Shown in pieces: positions 42,763-54,808 of a stretch of DNA of 64,000 nucleotides; the stretch's first letter is position 1; each line of letters starts with the position of its first letter. The notes under the pieces were generated by a model. That model was not told where the DNA came from. It ran no database searches and saw only the letters and a program-made list of their open reading frames with translations. Origin of the DNA: Pictodentalium vernedei (Eukaryota; Mollusca; Scaphopoda; Dentaliida; Dentaliidae); contig CM062292.1 in the NCBI GenBank assembly GCA_031216915.1, positions 200,839,262 through 200,903,261 of the forward strand, read 5' to 3'. The translations under genes and the position numbers were made by a program.

Positions 42763-43002
42763 TTAACCCTTTACCCAATGAATCGGCCACATCTGCCCGC
42801 GTGCTATGCAAATTCAGCAGCTAAAAAAATATTAATTTTTGAAAACATTACAACAAAACCATATCATGTGACCCCTCTTTGGAATGAGCTTGTCGAGCTC
42901 GTTACAATGAGGGGTCACATGATACTTTTTTTTTTTTAAATTTAAAGAAATGATATTTAAAATAATAAATTTTGATAACGTCTGCATTAGGTAAAGGGTT
43001 AA
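42763..43002. mobile_element. piggyBac-like MITE
   Basis: TTAA + 'ccctttacccaatg' at the left and 'cattaggtaaaggg' + TTAA at the right, 240 bp. The core is 'aaaccatatcatgtgacccc' against 'ggggtcacatgata'. Closely related to 13976-14201. Confidence 0.85.
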
Positions 43003-43016
43003 TGTTGTTGAAAATT

Positions 43017-43070
43017 TAACCAACTATATCTTGTTTGACAGAGCTGTGTGAAACAAGGTATAGTTGGTTA
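43017..43070. repeat. Hairpin beside the MITE
   Basis: 'taaccaactatatcttgttt' is mirrored by 'aaacaaggtatagttggtta' with two mismatches, 13 bp loop. It lies right after the MITE end, with no target duplication seen. Confidence 0.7.
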
Positions 43071-43099
43071 AATATATGTCCTACATGTGCAAAATAGTT

Positions 43100-43214
43100 T
43101 CATAGAAGAGATTTCCAGGTGAAAAAAGGTGATGAGGCAGATTTTCTATGACATCTTCATAGAAGAGATTTCCAGGTGAAAAAAAAGGTGATGAAGCAGA
43201 TTGTCTATGATGTC
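43100..43214. repeat. 57-bp tandem duplication
   Basis: 'catagaagagatttccaggt' followed by 'gaaaaaaggtgatgaggcag' is repeated directly from about 43158 with few changes. Recent local duplication. Confidence 0.85.
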
Positions 43215-43381
43215 GGAAGTGCCTGAGAAACCAGAATTTTTTTTTTAATAGCCAAATCTTACTTCATTTGAGAGGAGTTTTAAAAATGGTACAAAAAATC
43301 TAATTTTAAATAAATTTCATATCAAAGTACTGGAGGTTGAGAGAAAATTAATATTGACCAAAGAATAATGATTGAACATAC

Positions 43382-43544
43382 CTTTCTAACAGCCGTCCTC
43401 TCAGCTGAAGACCGAGCTAATAACAACCTCAAGCCATACATGAATAATTCTGGAAATCTAATAATCTCTAAACTAGTGCCAATAAATGCTGATGTAATCA
43501 CATAGTTGACAAAGAAAGCACCATTACCAGACAAGAAAATACAC
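43382..43544 (-). CDS. TMEM63: TMEM63/CSC1-like channel, exon
   Basis: A 163-bp minus-strand exon encoding 'CIFLSGNGAFFVNYVITSAF' then 'IGTSLEIIRFPELFMYGLRL' then 'LLARSSAERTAVRK'. 'NGAFFVNYVI.SAFIG', 'R.P.L.MY..RL' and 'ARS.AER..V' are hallmark lines of TMEM63 channels. Acceptor 'cttgttttacag' above 43544 and donor 'gtatgt' below 43382. The first base completes the Glu codon left open by the exon at 57858-57914. It ends in phase 0 and joins the exon at 27378-27483. The helix 'FFVNYVITSAFIG' is in the channel domain (Pfam RSN1_7TM/DUF221). The surrounding introns are 14 and 16 kb, mostly transposons. No damage is visible. Confidence 0.95.
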
Positions 43545-44545
43545 CTGTAAAACAAGAGAGAAGGAATTTTAGTCTCGAAAATAATATTTCATAAGCAGTT
43601 AGGTCATTTAAACAAAAATCTTGTTGCACTAACAAAAACATCTTTCATCATCACAATTCTGCTAAAAAATTGATTTACCAGTTTTATTTTTTACATTTCA
43701 AATTGTTTTCAAGGTCTGAAGAGAAAAAAAAGTCTCCTCCTCTTGGAATTTAGGAATAATTGCCTGAGAAACAAGATTTTTTTTTCCAATAGCTTTACTG
43801 AAATGTTTTTTTCAAATTAGAACACAAGAAGGATAGGTGAACTTCAAGCCCAGGACCGCCAACTTCGAATTAGTGGTTCATGAACTGAAAATCATCCAAG
43901 GCATCTCCAGCAATTTTTCTCAGCAATTATAATATCTATCAGATGACAAATAAGGCCATAGTTTTATTTTTCAGTAAATACACTCTCTTCATTTGACAGC
44001 TCTGTGTATTTTTTGTCTATTTTGATAAAATGGTGTCATTTGACTTTCTACAGAAAAAGAAACTTCTAAGAGGATGCCATTTAACTGAATTTCATCAGTT
44101 TAGTCAAACAGCTTAATAAATGTCCTGCCAAATTGTTCAGATTGACTTAGATTGTAAAGCTGTGGAACACTCCAAAAGTTTCAAGAATAATTCACAAGTG
44201 CACTGCCAAGCAGTGTCATTATTATACGGCCACTAGTAAAAACTTCAGTTATCGGGTGGGTATACAAAAGGTTAACACGTGAACGAACGGACAGATGGCT
44301 AGACATTCCCATAATATGACACGATCCACCAGGATGGGACCAAAGTTCGAACTTGACCTCAATAAGATTGAGATAATCACTCAGACCAACTTTGGGAACA
44401 ATTAGTTCATAATTACTACTAAAGTTATCATATGGACGAGGCAAAAATATAATTTTCTAAGTCAAACAAGATGGCTGCCATGGTGGCCATATTGGATTGG
44501 CTGCAATACTAATTATTAAAAGTAACCTTCCTCTAGTCTAGTATA
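43545..44545. other. Unassigned intron
   Basis: A-T rich with 'gcctgagaaac' lines (43770) also seen at 43215 and in the foldback element at 42258. No gene or complete element is recognised. Confidence 0.4.
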
Positions 44546-45460
44546 AAAATGTCAATGACACTGTGGTTTACCTTGAGTTTATGCTGCATTTATGAGGTTC
44601 ATGTCATAATTTCCTCACTTATGTTGTATTTAAGTAAATTGTGTCATAATTATTGACTATGTGTTATCTATTAGAAAAAAAACAAACCTAAAAAAAAACA
44701 TGAGGCCCAAGGTGGCCATAATCGCTCACCTGCATAAAAAAGGATTTAACCTCCATATCTATGGCCAGTTTAATACTAAAGAGCTCAAACATGAACCAAG
44801 GCACCTGATTTAAACAAACTTGAATCTGACACACACCCCAAGGATGCTGTACATACCAAATATCAAAAGATTTTGACTTGTTGGACAAAAGAAAAAGATT
44901 TTTAACCCTATACCCAATGTAACAGCCAAAACGGCCAGTGCCATTCACAAAAATTGCCATTCAATTTTCATTATCTTTCAATTTTTAGTGTCAAAAACAT
45001 AGCTTAGGAAGCCTCACTGGAATGAGCTTGTTACAAGGAGGGGGTCATAAGCTGTTTTTGATGCAAAAAATGAAAAAAAGAGTTATTATGTAATTTTGTT
45101 TGCAAGTGTTGTCTGCTTTTCATGTTAGGTAAAGGGTTAAAGAATTTTGTCATATTGCCCTAAGGTCTCAGTTTGAAGAAACTTGAATCTACCCACCCCA
45201 AGGAAGCGGATTCCAAATATCAAAAGATTCTGACTGATGAATCTGAAGAAGAAAATTCATTAAGAATATTCCTTATATGACACTAAGCTAAAAGTTGATC
45301 TCCCATAGGATGCCCAAATATGAATCCACGGTTTTGATTTGACCAATCTGAATCTGATTCCCTTAAGGATGCTGTGTACCAAATATCAAAAGATTGAGAA
45401 TGGTGGATCTGAAGAAAATTTTTCAGGAATTTTTTTCATATTTATAGTTCAAACTGGACC
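44546..45460 (+). mobile_element. R2-like start and R1 element fragment
   Basis: 'aatgtcaatgacactgtgg' near 44550 is a decayed R2 start. R1 begins near 44699 ('catgaggcccaaggtggcc', 'cgctcacctgc') with 165-bp-type units up to about 45430. The MITE at 44902-45140 interrupts the first unit. Confidence 0.6.
44902..45140. mobile_element. piggyBac-like MITE inserted in R1
   Basis: TTAA + 'ccctatacccaatg' ... 'catgttaggtaaaggg' + TTAA, 239 bp. The flanks join as 'gatttttaaagaattt', exactly the R1 unit line ('gatttttaaagaa'), so the target was a single TTAA, now duplicated. This is the clearest proof of the family's TTAA specificity in the window. Confidence 0.9.
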
Positions 45461-47640
45461 TGTTCGTAAGCACAGCTAACGAAATACCCCCGCAATGTGC
45501 AGGCCAACCCAAAATAAAGATTACTATCAAGACGATTTTTAAAAATATGTTAGCACATTGTATAGTTGCTTCATTTTGATACTCACAAAAAGATACCCCC
45601 GCTTATTTATTACTGCAAGCCTGACTTTAGGTGATACAGTTTTTTTGGTATATACAGGCAATGACTCTGGAATAAAAATCTCTAAAGACACCTGCATTTC
45701 ACTATGGACATACAGCAATAGGATACACTTGCATACCAAATATCAAGTCACTCAACCAAGTGCTTTACAAGTTATTCATGATTGAATTTCGGTCGGACAG
45801 ATGGATGGACAGATGGATGGATGTTACACATTCTTACTTGTGAGGTTTTCCCATGTTAAACCCTAACCCCACAAGAGTAGTAGCAACCACGTACTACCAT
45901 AGAAACCAAGATGGCGGCCTCCAGTATACAAAATGGACGACGGAAACACGTATCACCCTAACAACATGCGCTGCGCATGCACACTGACATCACAAATCAC
46001 AATGGGGATGACATCACAACATGGCTGCTCACGCGAGTTACCATGACAACCAAACATGGCGCCACCAGGTCACGTAACATGACGTCACTTCCGGGGTCAT
46101 CCACCGGGGTCATCCAAATAGGTCCTGAAACGTGTGAGACAAACTACTCACAAGGTCAAAAAATTAACCCCACAGTGCAAAAAACAACCCCACAAGTGGC
46201 CACTGTACTAACCCAACCCCACAACTACCACTGACCCTAAATTGTAAACCCCACAATGTACCTCTGCTAAGGCTGGACTGACTTAAGGATGGATGGACGG
46301 ACAGATGGATGGATGGACAAGGCGATGCCTATACACCCCAGCTGGGGGTACAACAATATTTATTTCCAATAATATCAGGTTGTAATTTACAATTGTATGT
46401 GGATTGGATTTGACAGTAAACCACAAGCTTATTATTGTCATTTCCATACATAAAATAATATTACAAAAACAGATAAGATCAGATATGACAGATATCAAGT
46501 GTATATTGATCTTTATGTTTGTCAGGGAGCTGGGGCACTATGCCTTTGTTCGCTTATATATTGGAAATATAGGTTTAAGAGAGAGAGAAATTCAAAGGAA
46601 TCGACCCATAAACATCTGAGAAAATTTCCAGACAAAATTCTAGCATTGTAAGACAAGTCAAAAAGGGGCATAACTTGGGCAAAAATACTCTAACCGGAAC
46701 TATAATCGCAGGTGCACAGGTTCCCATGGTGGTGAACATTCATACCACGTTTTGAGGACAATGGTCCATAAACATTTGAGAAAATCTCCAGACAAAATTA
46801 TGTCTGCGGACGTCCGTCTGGACAGATTGTCCATGCACGCACGTCCGGATGGACAGATTGATGGACAAGATTATTTCAGTATACCCCCTCCTGACTTGTT
46901 GATGATTATTGATGATAGTGAATAGAGAGAAAGTACAAAACAAATAACAAAATAAAAATCAGATGAGCTTTTGTTGTTCACTGTCATTGAACCTGAGTTC
47001 TCGCTTAAGTGAGCTTCAGTCATTCATCCATCATCACTTCACACACACACAAATATAAAATACAGTTTTGGATGAGTGAACTACTTTGAAAACACTATAT
47101 AGGGCATTTTTCACCCAATAGAATGCCATAGTTTGGGATAAATACACCATATGTGCAAAACCAAAGGTAAAGAAAAATTAATGTCCAGACATACAGATTT
47201 GTTGTCTGGGAACCCCATGGCACCTATTACAAGATTCCAACGAGAACTCTCGTGGAAACCTATTTTAAAATCTTTCGCTCTTGTTTACTTATTTCAATTT
47301 AGAACCTTCAAAATTTAAAGAAGAGAGTGGAATGAGAATTGATTATCAAAGATAAGAGGTACAAAGCATACAAGTAAATAAAGGTAAATTGGAGCAGAAA
47401 AAAAACAAATGTGGTTATATGAGATGGTTATGTTTTCTGTTTCGTTTCAAAATGAATAAAACAACACTATAAACTCTTGGAAAGTTCCAATTCAGAAGGG
47501 GGTGAATTATCTCAGAACTCAACATCCTAGATGTGACAAAAACAAACTTTCATGGGGTGAAAATTCCAAAACCTTATTTATAAGTATATCCTGAACACTC
47601 AACCTCTGCTTGCCTCATCTCTAAAATGTGTACTGCAGGT
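45461..47640. other. Mixed dispersed repeats, no gene
   Basis: Contains (GATG)n-type runs at about 45797-45830 and 46283-46320, a block of 'accccacaa' lines (45860-46260), and a direct repeat 'cataaacatctgagaaaatt' + 'tccagacaaaatt' at 46610 and again at 46768. Short reading frames here show no domain. Confidence 0.45.
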
Positions 47641-47649
47641 GTTGGTTCT

Positions 47650-47730
47650 GGGTCCTATTTTAACAGTAAAGCAGAACTTGTTTACTGCAGTAAACAAAAC
47701 AAGCACTGCTCCACTTCCCGGGGGATGCCA
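47650..47730. repeat. Dispersed repeat shared with 40555
   Basis: 'ctgggtcctattttaacagt', 'gcagaacttgtttactgcag', 'aagcactgctcc'; same order as 40555-40640. Confidence 0.6.
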
Positions 47731-47739
47731 AAGAGTAAG

Positions 47740-48295
47740 TCCGGACCAGGACACCAAATTTTCAGCCCAAATATGAACTCAGGGATTTGGCTTGAATAAA
47801 CTTGAATCTCACCTCCCTAAGCATGCTGCATACCAAATATCAAAAGATTCCTATTGGTAGATCTGAAGAAGAAGATTTTTAAAGAATATTCCTCATAGTG
47901 CACTAATTTAAACATTTGGGCCCCCACAGAGAGCCCAAATATGGACCCAGGGAATTGATTTTAATAAACTTGTGAAACAATCTTCCAAAGATGTTATATG
48001 TGAAATTTGAAAGCTTTTGGAGCAGAGGTTTGGGAGAAAAGTAGTCTTAAATGTTTTTCCCATTACCCACAGTGTTAAAAAATAAAGGGCCATAACTCTA
48101 CTAAAAATGGGCCGCTAAAGACGGAAATCGAACCCAACCTGTATTTTGTTGTACTAAATCTATAAGACAAATTTAACTCAGCTCAAACCATTGTAACTAA
48201 AGTTATTGTCCGGAAATGAAATGTGTCCACGGATGGACAGACAGACGGACGGACGGCAAGACCATGTACATAATACGTCCCGTTTTTCAAACGGG
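47740..48295 (+). repeat. R1-type units and a degraded end
   Basis: Two R1 units ('ccaaatatcaaaagattcct', 'gatctgaagaagaagatttt') are followed by 'tgtttttcccattacccaca', the first part of the conserved R1 3' segment, and then a different end with 'cgtttttcaaacgggcataa' (hairpin cccgtttttcaaacggg). Confidence 0.6.
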
Positions 48296-49005
48296 CATAA
48301 AATAAATGACATCTGATATGTTTTTGTGAGGCAATAGGGGGTATGAAGGTCGCTGCTATTATGAAGATTATAGGTCTTATTACTTAGTATGGATGGATGT
48401 GTCTTGTTTCCTATATAGCTTGGAACCAAATTATGATACATTTTGAAGAATTGTACTAAATAATGTTTCTTAAGTCTATTGCCAAGGGGCCCCAACATGT
48501 TTCTAACTATAACCAGACCTTACTTGCACTGACAGTAGCACCAGTCACAATTCTGGTGGTAGCTATCTGTATTTTTTCAATTTGCTTTGAGCAAGTTTCT
48601 GTACAGTTATCCCAGACAGTGTCAGCATACTCCAGAAGAGGTCTTACAAAAGCGAAGTATATTTTTTTGAGTATTTTCCGATACAGTACAAATTTATGTC
48701 TCTGCACTAGGTCAATGCATTTCCAAGCTTTGAGGCTGATATATTCAATGTGATTAATTACGACCACTAAATGTTTGTGTTCTAGGACTTCTGTTAGTGG
48801 TATGTAAGACATTTTAAGAGATGGGTGTGGTGTTCGTTCCATTTTGCATGATATTACCAGCGTTTCTGTTTTCTGTGCATTATATTCAACTAACCAGGTG
48901 TGAGTCCACAGTTCAATTGTGGCCAGGTCTCTGTTCAAGATTTATGAGGCTTGTTTTTGATGACTAGGTATAGGGGTGAGTCTGTGTCGTCTGTGAATAT
49001 AAATC
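48178..49005 (-). mobile_element. Jockey/CR1-group LINE fragment, 3' part
   Basis: Minus-strand frames read 'FTDDTD' (near 48990), 'LATIELWTHTWLVEYNAQKT', 'IYFAFVRPLLEYADTVWDNC', 'IVTGATVSASKVWL', and after a frameshift 'KHYLVQFFKMYHNLVPSYI'. These match LINE copy 2 at 18892-19689 line by line. The FADD box is changed to FTDD. Its 5' neighbour is at 50986-51255 beyond an R1 insertion. Confidence 0.88.
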
Positions 49006-49009
49006 AGAC

Positions 49010-49514
49010 AAGAGGCCCCATGGGGCCTGAAGCGCCCATCTTGAACAGAACACAATACAAACAGAGTCCAAGAGCGAGTCTACATTAAGCAATCCATCTC
49101 AATAGGATGCACTGTCAATCGCTGAGGCCCTCAGGAGTGACAAAAATAATCCGGGCATCATGCCTTTTCTTCAGTTGATCATAATGTAAAATGTAGAGTT
49201 CCCCTATGAAGCCCCTTGATACAACCTATGTGGATTAATCTTAGTCACAAACCTCTAGAGGGTACTGAATACAAAATTTTTAATTCTTTAGCAACATGGC
49301 CAATTCCGTCTCCCATAGGGAGCCCAAAAACTAACCAAGGCTCTCAATTTGAACACAGTTGAATCTGACTTCCCTAGAGATGTTGTGTACCAAATATGAA
49401 AGCATTCTGACTGTTGGATCTGAAGAAGAGAAATTTTAAAGAAATTTCTGAATATTGCACAAAGTTAAAATTTGGGTTACCATAGCGAGCCCAAATATTT
49501 AAACAAACTTGAAT

Positions 49515-49556
<42 letters not shown>

Positions 49557-50985
49557 AGAGATGATGTACACCAAATATGAAAGCATTCTGACTAGTGGAT
49601 CTGAAGAAGAAGATTTTTGAAGAAATTCCCTCAGATTGTATTAAGTTAAATTTCAGGTCCCCCTATGGAGCCCAAATATTAACCCAGGCATTTGAATTGA
49701 ACAAACTTGAATCTGACCCCTCTAGAGATGTTGTATACCAAATATGAAAGCATTCCGACTGGTGGATCTGAAGAAGATTTTTAAAGAAATTTCCTCATAT
49801 CGCACTAAGTAAACATTTGGGCTACTATAGTGAGCCCAAATATATAACTAGGGATCTGGTTTGAACAAACTTGAATCAGCCCCATCTAGAGAGGTTGCAT
49901 ACCAAATATGATAGCATTCTGACTGGTGGATCTGAAGAAGAAGATTTTTTAAAATTATCCCCCATATTGAACAAAGTTACAATTTGGGCTTCCGTAGGAA
50001 GCCCAAATATTAACCTAGGGACTTGGTTTAAACAATGTTGAATCTGACCCCCATAACAATGGTGTATAGCAAACATTAAAAAATTCTGACTGGTGGTTCT
50101 GAAGAAGAATATTTTCAAAGAATATTCCCCATATTACCCTATGTTAAAAATTCGGGCTCCTGTATTGAGCCCAAATATGAACCAATGGGTTTTATTTTAA
50201 CAAACTTGTATCTGACCCCTCTATGCCCCTATGAATGCTGTATACCAAATATCAAATGATTCTGATGATTGGTTCTGGAGAAAAGATTTTTAAAAATTTG
50301 TGCAAATATGCTGACTCAGCATTTTTTCGATGCCCATTACAGAACACCCTAACATAAGCGATGGCAATTTTTTTTACCATTCAATTCTACTGGTCCTAAG
50401 GATACTTCATACCAAATAACAGCTCTCTGTTCCCTGTGGTTTGGGAAATATGGGCGTTTGAAAATATTTCTATTTTTAACTCCCAGGGTTCCCATGGGGA
50501 TGCGGGATTTTTTTTTTTTTTGTATGAGTCAAGTACTTATGACCCAATAATACCATATACCAAATTTGGTTCAAACCAGACCATCGGTTCAGAAAATAAA
50601 AATTTTGAGCAGGGCAAAAAATCCTACCCCTCCCATTACAAAGCCAAATATTGCTTCACGAACTTCGTTTGAACAAACTTGATTCGTTTGAAAAAACTTG
50701 ATTCTACACCTCAAAAGGAAGCTACATAGCAAATATCAAGTCATTGTACACACTGTTCATGAGAAGAAGATTTTAAAAATATTTTGGAGCATTTTCCCCC
50801 ACTCCCTCAGGGCTGGGCATGTTGAGTTGAACAAAAATGCGATGTCCCTTTGGGACCATCACACACACAAACTTTCACTTGAATTGGCACAGTGGCTTTG
50901 GAGAAGACCTAAATATGGTGTTGACGAACAACGGACGGAGAGTGACGAGCTTAGCTCAGCTTGACTTTGTCAAGATGAGCTAAAA
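49010..50985 (+). mobile_element. Family R1 element splitting a LINE
   Basis: Starts 'caagaggccccatggggcct' + 'gaagcgcccatc' and ends 'gtcaagatgagctaaaaa'. It contains about six 165-bp units (49300-50290), a 39-base C run at 49518-49556, and the conserved 3' segment (50290-50985) with the hairpin 'atgctgactcagcat'. The LINE reverse transcriptase is cut between 'VPQG' (right side) and the FADD box (left side). Confidence 0.88.
49518..49556 (+). repeat. 39-base poly-C tract
   Basis: Thirty-nine C bases replace the normal short 'gacccc' of the R1 unit between 'gaatctg' and 'agagatg'. Poly-C of this length is likely to be length-variable. Confidence 0.9.
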
Positions 50986-51255
50986 AAGTAATGGGCTAAG
51001 GATCAATCCTTGTGGAACCCTAGCATCGATTGGTCTCCAAGTGGACGACTCACTACAAACCACGACTCTCTGCATTCTACCACTAAGATACAATTTAAAG
51101 AAGAAGTTTAGAAGATTCCCTGGAATTCTAATTTTTAGTAACTTGTATAAAAGTCACGCATGCCAGACTTTATCAAATGCCTTACTTTCATCACAAAAGA
51201 CTACTCTTATCTCTCTGCCATTGTCTAATGCATGACAGAATTCCATCGTAAAAGT
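50986..51255 (-). mobile_element. Jockey/CR1-group LINE fragment, 5' part
   Basis: The minus strand reads 'GREIRVVFCDESKAFDKVWHA' in part (51230-51165; first catalytic Asp kept), then 'LSGRMQRVVVCSESSTWRPI' and 'VPQGLILSPLL' at the edge of the R1 insertion. Same family as 15880-21070. Confidence 0.85.
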
Positions 51256-51929
51256 CCGTAAGCTGGAGAACTGAAGAATCTCATGATAGAATCTCGCATA
51301 TTTCACTAAGTAAAACTTCAGGCTCCCATTTGGAGCATAAATATGAACCCAGGAATCTTGATATGAACAAAGTTTAATCTGATCCTTCTAAGGATGCTGT
51401 ATACAAAGCAAGAGGCAGCTCTGCCGAGGGTCACATTTTAGGGGAAGCTGAATACAAGACAAGAATCCAAGTGTTACTGCTTGTGACCTTAACCTTCATG
51501 ATATGACAATGGGTCAACGTCATGACACAAGGTTAGGTTAAGGGTAACAATGGTGTGACAGTGATGCATGGGAAAGGTGCGCGATCGCTCTCGCGCACCA
51601 TTGCTCACACAAAAATTGTCCAAGGAGCAAGAATAATCGCTCACCTCTATTCTTGGGTGTGTTTTCACCCTTTTGAATTGCGTCAACAGAAACATTCAAT
51701 TAACTTTTGATGTTGGGAAATTTTTAAGAATCACTCACAATTTGAAGTGTTTAAAGTACAATTCCAAACAATTTCTTTTCCATTGTTATGAACATGACAC
51801 ATGACACGCTTACAGTAAGAGGGTTGAACATTGACAACTTGCCCAGAACTTACTCCCGCCACAAAACGAACACGCATGTTCAGATAAAAAACGGTGGTCA
51901 TTCTGAGAAACGTGCGACACCTATCGCTC
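51256..51929. other. R1-like unit and unassigned repeats
   Basis: A single R1 unit lies at about 51290-51405. Then come 'tgaccttaac' and 'atgacaatgggtcaacg' lines of a common dispersed repeat, and a palindromic 'gcgcgatcgc' near 51580. No gene is seen. Confidence 0.4.
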
Positions 51930-52300
51930 CAATTCACCAGAGAGTGGTGGACGAGTGGATAAGTGTGCTGGTCTCTCATGCCAGAGGTCCCGGGATCGAT
52001 CGCCGGTCGGGAAAAGTTCTCGAGGTGTCTGAACACTCTCTGTCAGCATCAATTGTGGGATTGGTGCTGTCACAGAGTATTGTCCTATCGGGTGGGGACG
52101 TAAAATGGCTGTCCTCTGTGCGGAGAGAGACACACTCTGTGCAGGCTAAAGATCCTTTCGTAGTATTCGAGAAGAGCTAGGCCACGAAGTTGCCACTATG
52201 AAGGTCATCCCACACACCTATGCCATTGGGCCAAGGAGAGGTGTTAATATAAGTTGCATAACTTGTTCGCCAATCCTTGTAAAACAAATAAGATTAAATA
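51930..52300 (+). mobile_element. tRNA-like SINE, second family
   Basis: The head 'tggacgagtggataagtgtg' (box A) and 'gaggtcccgggatcgatcg' (box B) resemble a Ser/Leu-type tRNA. The body 'gtgtctgaacactctctgtc' and 'gcaggctaaagatcc' is shared inverted with 970-1075. The tail has 'ggtgttaatataagttgcat' and an A-rich end near 52295. No target duplication was found. Confidence 0.75.
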
Positions 52301-53180
52301 AAGAAAAATTCCCCAGTGACACGAATTAATGTGCCTGATTTGGAATTTACGCATCCATTTTCCACGATTTTAATAACCTGCCATTTAAAATCCAGAACTA
52401 ATTTTAGTGGGTTATATATATTTTCACCGTCAAAATTTCCATCCGTGTTCAGTTGTATTCATACATTCATTCAGAAGAACACTTGTCAATGGAAACTGCA
52501 AAATAAATCCAAAATCACTCTCCTCACATTTTTCACTCTCGCAAACTTTATCTGAGGTGAGCGATTTTCCACTCACATCCATTTTGCTCCCATTCATCAC
52601 TGGTGTGAAGTGTGAACAAGATCTGTCACACAGATTCAATTACACAGACAAGCCAAGGGCTGCATAACAATATAAAAGTTGTTTTGTCTGTGGCCTTGAC
52701 CTTGGTGGTATGACCTTGGATCAAAATCGTGACATATTATAATTTGTGATACACTCTCTTTTGATATTACATATTGTACAAAGTTTCATTGAAAAATATT
52801 CAGCAGTTAAGAAATTATGGCCCGCAAACAAATGTCAAAGTTTTTCTGAGTATCAATTATCATAGGGCCTGTGATCTTGACCTTGAGGGGCACATACCAT
52901 ATTATGATTTGTGACACACCGTCTTTTGATAATACATTTTGGTATCAAGTTTGATTATAAAATATTCAGCGGTTAAGTAATTATGACTCAGACAGAAAAA
53001 CTTTGAAGCCTGTGCTACAAGATGGCTGCTATAGTAGACATTGTGAGTGGCCATCTGTGACCACAATGTGACGTTTTGATCTAGGTATGAATCTAAACAT
53101 GTATATGACATTTCGTGATGATCAGGAAACACCTGTAGGATTTAGCCTGCATTAAATGAATTGTGGATCATGTTCTGAAA
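52301..53180. other. Dispersed 'gaccttgaccttg' repeats, no gene
   Basis: 52690-53160 holds paired lines such as 'gtggccttgaccttggtggt' and 'tgatcttgaccttgagggg', and 'caagatggctgctatagtag'. A related block ('aaatgtaagatggctgtggc' ... 'attgtggacag') lies at 57655-57810 after the L2 LINE. Short frames on either strand are not convincing. Confidence 0.45.
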
Positions 53181-53181
53181 C

Positions 53182-54808
53182 AAGAGGCCCCAAGGGGCCT
53201 AAATTGCTCACCGGCCAAACTGGTTCAAAGAAGTATTTGGGGGTCACATTCAGTTAGACATGGTTCATCAACACTACAAAGGAATGAAGTCATGAGAGGA
53301 AAATTTTATGGAACAAGAAGAATGTTACTAAGGTAACACATGCCCCCCTCCTCCCCCCCCCCCCCCCCTGTGACCTTCACCTTGCAGATGCGGCGGAAAC
53401 TATTATATGCGATACACCTTCTGACTGTCCATAACATTTGTAAAAAGTTTAGCAATTGTACTATGATTCGTTTCGAGTTATGGCTGAGACACGAATATTG
53501 ACTGATTTTTAGTGTGACCTTGAAATATGACCTTGACCTTGAAGGTACGAATCTGGCTATGGTGTGTGACACATCCTCCCATGGTCCTTTATAATTGTGT
53601 GAAGTTTGATGACAGTGGCCCTAACAGTTTTTAGAGTTATTGGCTCGGACACACACACACACACAGACACACACACGGACACTTCAATCACAATATGCCA
53701 CCTGACCTAAGTCGGGGGGCATAAAAACACTAAGGAATGGATTTGAACAAACCTAAAGTAGCATCCCCCCACCCCAGCTCTGCCCATAGAGCCCAAATAT
53801 TAAGCCAAGGACTCAAATTGAACAAACATGAATCTGATCCCCCTTGAGATGTCATATACCAAACAGGAAAGAATTCTGACTGGTGGATATGAAGAAGGTT
53901 TTTAAAGAAATCACCTCACACTGCACTAAGTTAAACTTTGGGCTCAAATAGGGAGCCAAAATATTAACCCAGGATCCCGATTTGAACAAACTTGAATCTG
54001 ACCCACCTAGAGATGTTGTATACCAAATATGAAAGGATTCTGAGTGGTCGATCTGAAGAAGATTTTTAAAGAAATTTCCTCAAATTGCACCAAGTTAAAC
54101 TTTGGGCTCCAATCAGGAACCCGATTTGAACAAACTTGAATCTGACCCCCCCTAGAGATGTTGAAAACCAAATATGAAAGCATTCTGACTGGTGGATCTG
54201 AAGAAGAAGATTTTTAGACATTTTCTCATATTGCACTAAATTAAAATTCAGGCTCCCATAGGGAACCCAAATAATAACCAAGAAACTCTCCTATAGAGAG
54301 CCCAAATATTAACCCAGCGACTCAGTTTGAACAAACTTGAATCTGACCCCCTACAGATGTTGTATACCAAACACGAAAGGATTCTGACTGGATCTGAAGA
54401 AGATTTTAAAAAAAATTTCCTCAAATTGCACCAAGTTAAACTTTGGGCTCCAATAGAGAGCCCAAATTAACCTAGGGACTCGATTTGAACAAACTTGAAT
54501 CTGATCCCCCCACCCCTCCCCCTCCTAGAGATGTTGTATAACAAATATGAAAAGATTCTGACTGGTGGATCTGAAGAAGATTTTTTGCTATCAGAGTTAT
54601 GCTCCTTCTGGTGCCCCCTGTGGGTGTGGCAAGTTTGTTTGTACAAACTTGAATTGATATATGATAAGGAACATGCACGAAAAATTTGGTTCAATTTGGT
54701 CCAGTAGTTTGTGAGGAGAAGTCGATAATGTAAAGTTCACGACAGACAACGATGACGGACGACGATGGACGGCAAGTGATAAGTTAAGCTCCCTTCGGTG
54801 AGTTAAAA
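53182..54808 (+). mobile_element. Family R1 element with nested repeat
   Basis: Starts 'caagaggccccaaggggcct' and ends 'cccttcggtgagttaaaaat'. A poly-C run lies at 53345-53368. A different repeat ('gaccttgaccttgaaggtac', an (AC)n run at 53650-53680, 'ggggggcataaaaac') lies at about 53370-53730. About six R1 units follow up to 54580. Confidence 0.75.

Noticed and set aside
51945..52015. Possible tRNA-Ser/Leu gene
   Set aside because: Pairing is incomplete, and the body beyond it is a repeat shared with 970-1075, so it is a SINE head.
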